Assembly (NCBI GenBank): GCA_029287815.1
Contig: JARFQK010000074.1
Span: 1-8,427 of the forward strand
From: Gammaproteobacteria bacterium
Lineage (GTDB): Bacteria; Pseudomonadota; Gammaproteobacteria; SZUA-229
Length of the DNA stretch: 8,427 nt
Reading direction: 5' to 3'
A program made the position numbers and the translations under genes. Shown here in pieces: positions 1 through 4,984 of this stretch. Below the pieces are notes generated by a model. That model did not search any database and was not told the origin of the DNA. It worked only from the letters and a program-made list of their open reading frames with translations. Each line of letters opens with the position of its first letter. Position 1 is the first letter of the stretch.

Positions 1-29
1 GGGTGGGCGGCTAGGAATCGAATAATAAC

Positions 30-36
30 GAGGGGG
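30..36 (+). promoter_or_regulatory. Ribosome binding site of the symporter gene
   Basis: GAGGGGG lies 7 bases before the GTG at 44 and decides that non-ATG start. The bases before it show no recognisable promoter. A TAG at 12-14 could end an upstream gene, but too little sequence is present to say. Confidence 0.7.
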
Positions 37-43
37 TAGGCCT

Positions 44-1609
44 GTGCACCTAGGAACACTTGATCTCAGTGTGGTCGTAATCTACGCGGTTTTGCTGCTT
101 GTGCTGGCACAGTGGGTGTCGCGTGAAAAAGCCGGCCACCAGAAAGACTCGAGCGATTACTTTCTCGCCGGCCGTGCCCTGCCGTGGTGGGCGATCGGTG
201 CTTCGCTGATTGCGGCAAATATTTCCGCCGAGCAGATCATCGGCATGTCCGGGTCCGCCTGGGTCATGGGCATCGCCATCGGCGCCTACGAATGGATGGC
301 GGCACTAACGCTGGTCATCGTCGCCAAGTGGCTGCTGCCGGTATTCCTGAAGCACAAGATCTACACGATGCCGCAGTTCCTCGAGCAGCGTTATGACCAT
401 CGCGTGCGTACCGTCATGGCCCTGTTCTGGTTGGGCATCTACGTGTTCGTCAATCTGACGTCTATCCTGTGGCTGGGCGCCCTGGCCGTAAACACGGTGA
501 CGGGCCTGGACCTGACGACCGGCCTGATCGCGCTCGGCGCATTTGCTGCGGCGTACTCACTATATGGCGGCCTCAAGGCCGTGGCGCTGACCGACATCAT
601 CCAGGTAACGCTGCTCGTACTCGGCGGTATCCTGATAGCTATCATCTCCCTGAACGAGGTGTCGGGAGGACAGGGTGTCGTGGCCGGTTTCAAGATCTTG
701 CTGGAGAAGACACCGGAACGCTTCGACCTGATTTTTACCAAGGACTCGCCGCACTACGTGAGCCTGCCCGGCATCTCGGTGCTGGTCGGTGGCATGTGGA
801 TCATGAATCTCTCGTACTGGGGCTTTAATCAGTACATCATCCAGCGTGCGCTCGCGGCCAAGAACACGAGGGAAGCTCAGAAAGGCATCATGTTCGCGGC
901 GTTCCTGAAGATGATCATGCCGCTGATTATCGTGCTGCCGGGTGTCGCGGCTGCAATTCTTGCACCTGAGCTCGATGCCCCGGACCGGGCGTATCCGACG
1001 GTCATGAACCTGTTGCCGTCGGGAATCCTCGGCCTCGTTTTTGCGGCCCTGATCGCGGCGATCGTCTCGTCGCTGGCGTCGATGATGAATTCGATCTCGA
1101 CGATATTCACGATGGATCTCTACCGGAACTTCAAGCCGGGTGAGGAATCCGAGGGCGAGCTGGTCCGCACCGGTCGCATCGCCAGCGTGTCCGCAATTGT
1201 GATCGCGATGATCCTGGCCAGGCCCTTGCTTGGTAACTTCCCGCAGGCTTTCCAGTACATCCAGGAATTCACGGGCTTCTTCACGCCGGGTGTCTGTGCA
1301 TTGTTCCTGCTGGGCTTCTTCTGGCCGAAGACGACCTCGGTTGCGGCACTGCTGACGGCGCTGGGTTCGGCCGTGTTCTCGATTACGTTCAAGCTGGCAT
1401 GGCCGGAGCTACCGTTCATCGACCGCGTCGGCATCGTGTTCCTGCTGTGTATCGCCGTGGGCGTCATCGTGTCGCAGCTGCAGGGCGCCGAAGACCATCC
1501 GGATGCGATCGACTACAAGGATGTGGACACGCACACGACGGGTGGCTTCAACCTGGCGGCGTTTGTCGTCATCCTGCTGCTGGTGGGGCTGTACGCGACC
1601 TGGTGGTAG
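44..1609 (+). CDS. Sodium/sugar symporter, SSS family (vSGLT-like)
   Basis: This is an inner-membrane sodium:solute symporter of 521 residues, a usual length for the SGLT branch, with hydrophobic segments along its whole length. It should carry a hexose, probably galactose or glucose, into the cytoplasm with Na+. The motifs SAEQIIGMSG (61-70), AYEWMAAL (81-88) and NLSYWGFNQYIIQR (255-268) are hallmarks of the family. By alignment from memory with Vibrio SGLT, whose galactose contacts are Gln69, Glu88, Asn260 and Lys294 and whose inner gate is Tyr263, the equivalents here are Gln64, Glu83, Asn255, Lys289 and Tyr258, all at a constant offset of five. The helix AAIVSSLASM (338-347) corresponds to the region holding the sodium-site serines. 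The start is GTG with a good ribosome binding site. The stop overlaps the lactonase gene, so the two are probably co-transcribed. The family call is very safe; galactose as substrate is inferred from these residues and from the nearby galK-galT. Confidence 0.93.
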   Translation: MHLGTLDLSVVVIYAVLLLVLAQWVSREKAGHQKDSSDYFLAGRALPWWAIGASLIAANISAEQIIGMSGSAWVMGIAIGAYEWMAALTLVIVAKWLLPVFLKHKIYTMPQFLEQRYDHRVRTVMALFWLGIYVFVNLTSILWLGALAVNTVTGLDLTTGLIALGAFAAAYSLYGGLKAVALTDIIQVTLLVLGGILIAIISLNEVSGGQGVVAGFKILLEKTPERFDLIFTKDSPHYVSLPGISVLVGGMWIMNLSYWGFNQYIIQRALAAKNTREAQKGIMFAAFLKMIMPLIIVLPGVAAAILAPELDAPDRAYPTVMNLLPSGILGLVFAALIAAIVSSLASMMNSISTIFTMDLYRNFKPGEESEGELVRTGRIASVSAIVIAMILARPLLGNFPQAFQYIQEFTGFFTPGVCALFLLGFFWPKTTSVAALLTALGSAVFSITFKLAWPELPFIDRVGIVFLLCIAVGVIVSQLQGAEDHPDAIDYKDVDTHTTGGFNLAAFVVILLLVGLYATWW

Positions 1610-2502
1610 CTGCACCCGAACTCGTTCGTACTATTGACGTCGGGAATGTGCTCGGCGAGGCCGTGTTGTGGAACGACAGGCGGCGTAGTGTCTGGTGGAC
1701 CGATATACAGAACTCGAGGCTGTTCGAATACGAACTCCAGGCGGACGCGTTGCAATCCTGGGACATGCCACACAGGGTGGCGTGCTTCGGGTTTGTCGAG
1801 GACGATGACACCCTGATTGTTGCGTTCGACCACGGCATCGCGTTTTTTCATCCACCCAGCGGAGCAACCGAGTGGCTCGTCGGACCCGATGCGCTGGGCG
1901 GCGGGCTGCGGTTTAACGATGGCAAGGTCGACCCGATGGGCCGGTTCTGGGTGGGGACGATGGTCGAGGACGCGGCAGTTGCCGTCGGGACCGGTGCCTT
2001 GTACTGCCTGCATCCAGACGAGGGGTTGCTGGAACGCATCGACGATGTCGAGATCTCGAACGGTCTCTGCTGGAGCCCGGACGGTACCGTGATGTACCAC
2101 GCCGACTCGCCCAAAGGATCGATACAGGCTTACCGATTTGATCCAGATAACGGGACCTTATCGGAGCCATGGCTGTTTGCGAGCGCGGCCGACGGCGTGC
2201 ATCCGGACGGATCCACGGTCGATGCCGATGGCGGGGTTTGGAATGCACAATGGGGCGGCGGGCGGCTCGTCAGGTATGGGCCGGACGGGTGCGAAAGCCT
2301 GGTTATCGAGTTGCCCGTTCGGCAGCCGACCTGCGTGACATTCGGCGGTGACAACCTTGATTTACTGTTCGTCACAAGTGCCAGGGTCGGATTGAGTAAG
2401 GAGCGTCTCGCGGTGGAACCGAATGCAGGCAACGTGTTTATCTACCGAACAAATTCCAGGGGGCTGCCCGCGAACCGCTTTAAGGCTTCTACGCCAGGAT
2501 AG
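1603..2502 (+). CDS. SMP-30/gluconolactonase-family sugar lactonase
   Basis: This is a six-bladed beta-propeller lactonase of 299 residues, the usual length for the family. It is probably cytoplasmic because no signal peptide is visible. Such enzymes hydrolyse aldono-1,4- or 1,5-lactones (glucono-, galactono- or arabinonolactone) to the acids, using a divalent metal. The metal ligands expected from the family are present: Glu19 in LGEAVLW, Asn153 in ISNGLCWSPDG and Asp202 in HPDGSTVDADG. The substrate-binding pair Arg103/Asn105 in LRFNDGK is also present. I chose the GTG at 1603 because it overlaps the symporter stop (TAG 1607-1609) and puts Glu19 where the family has it. The frame is open further upstream, but only as a shadow inside the symporter gene. 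The nearest G-rich sequence (1582-1588) is 14 bases away, so translation is likely coupled to the symporter. The substrate cannot be read from sequence. The galactose setting favours galactonolactone, but glucono- or arabinonolactone remain possible. Confidence 0.9.
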   Translation: MVAAPELVRTIDVGNVLGEAVLWNDRRRSVWWTDIQNSRLFEYELQADALQSWDMPHRVACFGFVEDDDTLIVAFDHGIAFFHPPSGATEWLVGPDALGGGLRFNDGKVDPMGRFWVGTMVEDAAVAVGTGALYCLHPDEGLLERIDDVEISNGLCWSPDGTVMYHADSPKGSIQAYRFDPDNGTLSEPWLFASAADGVHPDGSTVDADGGVWNAQWGGGRLVRYGPDGCESLVIELPVRQPTCVTFGGDNLDLLFVTSARVGLSKERLAVEPNAGNVFIYRTNSRGLPANRFKASTPG

Positions 2503-2546
2503 CCATGCCTTCGGTCCCGTCGCGCGCGTCCCCCCCCTGATGCCGG

Positions 2547-3587
2547 TCAGGCTCCCGCTATCCTGCCTTTCGCCGAGCGTAGCGTTTCCGCAGCGGTTTC
2601 CGCGGTCAGGTCGCGTTGCGGCATCGCCAGCATCTCGTAGCCCACCATGAATTTCTTGACGGTCGCTGATCGCAGCAGCGGCGGGTAGAAGTGCATATGC
2701 AATTGCCAGGCATCATGATTGCCTTCGACCGCCGGCGCCTGGTGAATGCCCGCCGTATAGGGGAACTCGCAGTCGAAGACCTTATCGTAGATCAGCGTCA
2801 GCGTTTTGTAGGCATCGGCAAACGCCGTGATCTCGGCATCGGTGAACTCGTCAATCGCCGTGATTTGCCGCCTCGGCAGAATAAGTGTCTCGAATGGCCA
2901 CACTGCCCAATAGGGAACGACGACGACGAAATGGTCGTTCTCGTGAACCAGGCGCTCACCCTTTCTGAGTTCGTGCTCGACATAGTCGAGCAGCATCGGC
3001 GTGCCGTTCTGTACGAGGTATCGCTTTTGCTCCCGCTGTTCTGTTTCCACGACGGTCGGCAGTCCCGAAGACGCCCAGATCTGGCAGTGCGGGTGCGGGT
3101 TCGAGCAGCCCATTATGGCGCCCTTGTTCTCGAAAATCTGGGCATATCGTATCGACGGGTTCGCCTTGAAGGCGGTGAACTCATCCTTCCAGGTCTTCAC
3201 TACCCCAGCCACGTTCTCGAGGTCCATGTAGGGAACGGACAGGTCGTGACGCGGCGAGAAGCAGATGACCTTGCAAATGCCGCTTTCGGATTTGGCGCGG
3301 AACAGCATATCGTCGCCGGTCGACAGTTCGGGTGTGTCAGGCAGCAGGGCCGAGAAATCGTTGGTGAAGGCAAACGTGCCCTCGTATTGGGGATTTTTCT
3401 GACCCCCCGCACGTTCGTTCCCGGGGCAGAGGTAGCAGGACTCGTCGAATGCCGGGCGGGTGTTCACGACACGTTCTTCCTGCTGACCTTGCCATGGCCG
3501 CTGGGTGCGGTGCGGCGAAACGAGAACCCACTCGCCAGTCAGCGGATTGAATCGCCGGTGTGGTTGCTCGGACAGCCTGGAACTCAT
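2547..3587 (-). CDS. galT: Galactose-1-phosphate uridylyltransferase (GalT)
   Basis: This Leloir-pathway enzyme exchanges UMP between UDP-glucose and galactose-1-phosphate, giving UDP-galactose and glucose-1-phosphate in the cytoplasm. The 346 residues match the E. coli type (348). The active-site HIT-family motif NPHPHCQIW is at 163-171, with His167 as the nucleophile that forms the uridylyl intermediate. The zinc ligands correspond to Cys51, Cys54, His114 and His165, and the second metal site to His282 (GIHQAP) and His297/His299 (LHMHFYPP). All key residues are present. The frame stays open back to 3686 inside galK, but the ATG at 3587 begins the conserved N-terminus (RRFNPLTGEWVLVSPHR). 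It is preceded by AAAGG at suitable spacing and lies 10 bases after the galK stop, so galK-galT form one operon. The gene converges on the lactonase gene, with 44 bases between the two stop codons. Confidence 0.97.
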   Translation of the reverse strand: MSSRLSEQPHRRFNPLTGEWVLVSPHRTQRPWQGQQEERVVNTRPAFDESCYLCPGNERAGGQKNPQYEGTFAFTNDFSALLPDTPELSTGDDMLFRAKSESGICKVICFSPRHDLSVPYMDLENVAGVVKTWKDEFTAFKANPSIRYAQIFENKGAIMGCSNPHPHCQIWASSGLPTVVETEQREQKRYLVQNGTPMLLDYVEHELRKGERLVHENDHFVVVVPYWAVWPFETLILPRRQITAIDEFTDAEITAFADAYKTLTLIYDKVFDCEFPYTAGIHQAPAVEGNHDAWQLHMHFYPPLLRSATVKKFMVGYEMLAMPQRDLTAETAAETLRSAKGRIAGA

Positions 3588-3597
3588 CCTATGACCT

Positions 3598-4761
3598 TTA
3601 GTCGTCCAGGCGTTTGACGCCATCGCCCGGGTGTGTGCGAAAGATCCGCGCCTCGTAAGGTGTGGCGTCGGAGTAGGCTTTTCCAACGCTGTCGATGAAG
3701 TCCGTAACCGTGTCAGTCGGTACGATAGACACGGTGCAACCCCCGAAGCCCGCTCCGGTCATTCTCGACCCCAATACGTGCGGTACCCGCATCGCAGCAT
3801 CGACGAGAACGTCGAGTTCGGGGCAGGAAACCTCGAAGTCGTCGCGCAGAGACGCATGAGAGGCCTGCATCAATTCGCCGAAATGTGCCAGGTCTCCGCC
3901 GCGAATTGCCGCGACGGATTCCTCTACGCGAACGTTCTCGGAGACCACGTGCCGTGCTCGTTTGCAGGATAGTGGCATGGACTTCAGTTCCTCGCAGGCT
4001 TCGATGTCCTCACCGCTGGCCTCGACCAGGCAGTCGAGGTCAAGAAGCTTGCGCAAGGCCTGCAACGCTGCATTACATTCGGCGCGCCGATCGTTGTAGG
4101 CGGAGGACGCCAGTCGTCGCGGTACCTGGGTGTCGGCAATAACGATGTCGTAGCCTTCCATATTTATGGGCACCAGGTCGTATTCGAGCGATTGGCAGTG
4201 CAGATAGATGCAGTGCCCGGCCTTGCCCAGGGCGACGGCAAACGGATCCATGATGCCGCAGTGCACGCCGACGAAGTCATTTTCGACACGCCTTGCAGCT
4301 TGCGCAAGCTCGACGCGCTCGATGCCGCTGTCCCAGCAGTCGTTCAACAGGAATGCCAGCCCGGTCGTGAATGAGGCCGAGGACGAGAGACCCGAACTCT
4401 GGGGCAGGTCGCTACTTACGAATATATCAAGGCCTCCGCCATCCAGTCCTTGCTTGTGGAAATCATAAAGAAGACCAACAACGTAGTCCTGCCAGCTGCC
4501 TTCCGGGGCTGGCTCTGCTGAGGGATCCAGCGCGATCGATTTCTGGTCGTCAAGCGTTTCAGAGTAGATGTTGAGCGTTCTTGTATCGTTCGGCCTGACC
4601 GCGTAGTAGGTACCCAGATCGATAGCGGCAGGTAGCACGTACCCACCGTTAATGTCTGTGTATTCGCCAATGAGGTTGACGCGTCCAGGCGAGAAAAACA
4701 TTCGCGCGGGTGTGCTGCCGAAGCGAGAAATGAAGCCTTTGACCAATGCGTCTTGAGTCAT
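3598..4761 (-). CDS. galK: Galactokinase (GalK), GHMP kinase family
   Basis: This enzyme phosphorylates alpha-D-galactose at C1 with ATP, the first committed Leloir step, and feeds GalT encoded just downstream. The 387 residues are close to the E. coli length of 382. Motifs in order are the N-terminal signature region PGRVNLIGEYTDINGG (25-40), the GHMP ATP-binding loop LPQSSGLSSSASF (119-131), GVHCGIMDP with the catalytic-base Asp172, and the C-terminal GHMP motif GSRMTGAGFGG (331-341). Oddly, the galactokinase signature normally reads GEHTDY, whereas here it is GEYTDI, so Tyr34 and Ile37 replace the usual His and Tyr near the sugar. I chose the ATG at 4761 because it gives an N-terminus collinear with E. 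coli GalK. A TTG at 4797 would add 12 residues and is less likely, although the Shine-Dalgarno sequence before 4761 is weak. It is the first gene of the galK-galT operon, divergent from the receptor gene. A different sugar specificity cannot be excluded, but the pairing with galT argues for galactose. Confidence 0.95.
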   Translation of the reverse strand: MTQDALVKGFISRFGSTPARMFFSPGRVNLIGEYTDINGGYVLPAAIDLGTYYAVRPNDTRTLNIYSETLDDQKSIALDPSAEPAPEGSWQDYVVGLLYDFHKQGLDGGGLDIFVSSDLPQSSGLSSSASFTTGLAFLLNDCWDSGIERVELAQAARRVENDFVGVHCGIMDPFAVALGKAGHCIYLHCQSLEYDLVPINMEGYDIVIADTQVPRRLASSAYNDRRAECNAALQALRKLLDLDCLVEASGEDIEACEELKSMPLSCKRARHVVSENVRVEESVAAIRGGDLAHFGELMQASHASLRDDFEVSCPELDVLVDAAMRVPHVLGSRMTGAGFGGCTVSIVPTDTVTDFIDSVGKAYSDATPYEARIFRTHPGDGVKRLDD

Positions 4762-4780
4762 GGCATACACATTAATCTGA

Positions 4781-4793
4781 TTTATCGGATAAA
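4781..4793. promoter_or_regulatory. Candidate operator palindrome upstream of galK
   Basis: TTTATC-G-GATAAA is a perfect 6+6 inverted repeat around one central base. It lies 20 bases before the galK ATG at 4761, in the leader of the galK transcript, where a repressor could block transcription or translation. The word TTATCGGA within it recurs once at 4866-4873 on the other side of the receptor promoter. No regulator gene is in the window, so the binding protein is unknown, and a site this short could be chance in AT-rich sequence. Confidence 0.35.
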
Positions 4794-4827
4794 ACAAGAA
4801 GCCTTATTACACGCTGGTTGGGCGGGG

Positions 4828-4856
4828 TTGACAATTAGACGTATAAATCATATAAA
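4828..4856 (+). promoter_or_regulatory. Sigma70-type promoter for leader ORF and receptor
   Basis: A perfect -35 hexamer TTGACA (4828-4833) is followed after exactly 17 bases by TATAAA (4851-4856), which matches the -10 consensus TATAAT at five of six positions. Transcription should begin near 4863, giving a 5' leader of roughly 118 bases before the receptor ATG, with the 25-codon frame inside it. The spacer and -10 contain TATAAAT twice (4842-4848 and 4851-4857). On the opposite strand TATGAT (4852-4847) overlaps the -10 and could serve galK, but it lacks a good -35. Confidence 0.75.
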
Positions 4857-4906
4857 TAGGATTCATTATCGGAAGGTGCAGCGAACATTAATCAAGAAGG
4901 ATTTCC

Positions 4907-4984
4907 ATGGATCATGTCGCTAACACACATCGTCTGAAATACAGATTCCTTAGCACCTGCCTGTCTATTAAGGGGAGAAAATGA
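4907..4984 (+). CDS. Putative 25-residue leader peptide, coupled to receptor
   Basis: This small frame starts at an ATG with a strong Shine-Dalgarno sequence, AAGAAGG (4894-4900), six bases upstream, which is better than the receptor's own. It runs 25 codons and stops at TGA 4982-4984, overlapping the receptor ATG (4981-4983) as ATGA, the classic arrangement for translational coupling. The product begins MDHVANTHRL and ends LSIKGRK. It is basic, has no signal peptide or membrane segment, and resembles no family I recognise. It lies wholly within the receptor transcript predicted from the promoter at 4828-4856. It may be a leader whose translation, rather than its product, matters, since it would open the hairpin that masks the receptor ribosome binding site. 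It shows no run of a single amino acid codon as in classical attenuators. A chance open frame is possible, but the strong ribosome binding site plus the exact ATGA overlap make that less likely. Confidence 0.5.
   Translation: MDHVANTHRLKYRFLSTCLSIKGRK
4946..4975 (+). promoter_or_regulatory. Possible hairpin masking the receptor ribosome binding site
   Basis: TTCCTTA (4946-4952) can pair with TAAGGGG (4969-4975), giving five Watson-Crick pairs plus two G-U pairs around a 16-base loop. The right arm contains most of the receptor Shine-Dalgarno sequence AAGGGGAG (4970-4977). The whole structure lies inside the 25-codon frame, so ribosomes translating that frame would melt it. The stem is short and the folding energy was not computed. 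Confidence 0.35.

Larger units (their letters stand above)
4769..4893. repeat. Duplicated short words flanking the divergent promoter
   Basis: ACATTAATC occurs in the same orientation at 4769-4777 and 4885-4893, 116 bases apart. TTATCGGA occurs at 4782-4789 and 4866-4873, 84 bases apart. Both spacings are near whole numbers of helical turns (about 11 and 8), and the pairs are nested around the promoter, as would suit paired operator sites or looping. The words are short, so chance repetition in an AT-rich spacer is a real alternative. Confidence 0.3.

Noticed and set aside
1399..1602. Longer N-terminus for the lactonase, extending into the symporter gene
   Set aside because: The extension is the out-of-frame reading of conserved symporter sequence and is not part of the SMP-30 fold. 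The GTG at 1603 gives the normal family length.
1513..2100. 195-codon open frame on the minus strand
   Set aside because: It is the reverse shadow of the lactonase gene and symporter end, with no motif and no plausible start region.
2530..2551. Run of eight C followed by a CCTGA/TCAGG inverted repeat between the convergent lactonase and galT genes
   Set aside because: The stem is only five base pairs, overlaps the galT stop codon, and has no T-tract on either strand, so a terminator call is not supported.
2691..3617. 308-codon open frame on the plus strand
   Set aside because: It lies antisense to galT, whose own frame has every expected motif. The antisense translation shows no recognisable domain, and long antisense frames are common in GC-rich genes.
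4762..4797. TTG start for galK at 4797
   Set aside because: It would add 12 residues absent from E. coli GalK. The ATG at 4761 aligns with the usual start, although its ribosome binding site is weak, so the choice is not absolute.
4811..4833. Minus-strand promoter for galK (TTGTCA and TAATAA)
   Set aside because: The hexamers are 19 bases apart, which is poor for sigma70. The other candidate (TATGAT at 4852-4847) has no matching -35, so the galK promoter cannot be assigned.
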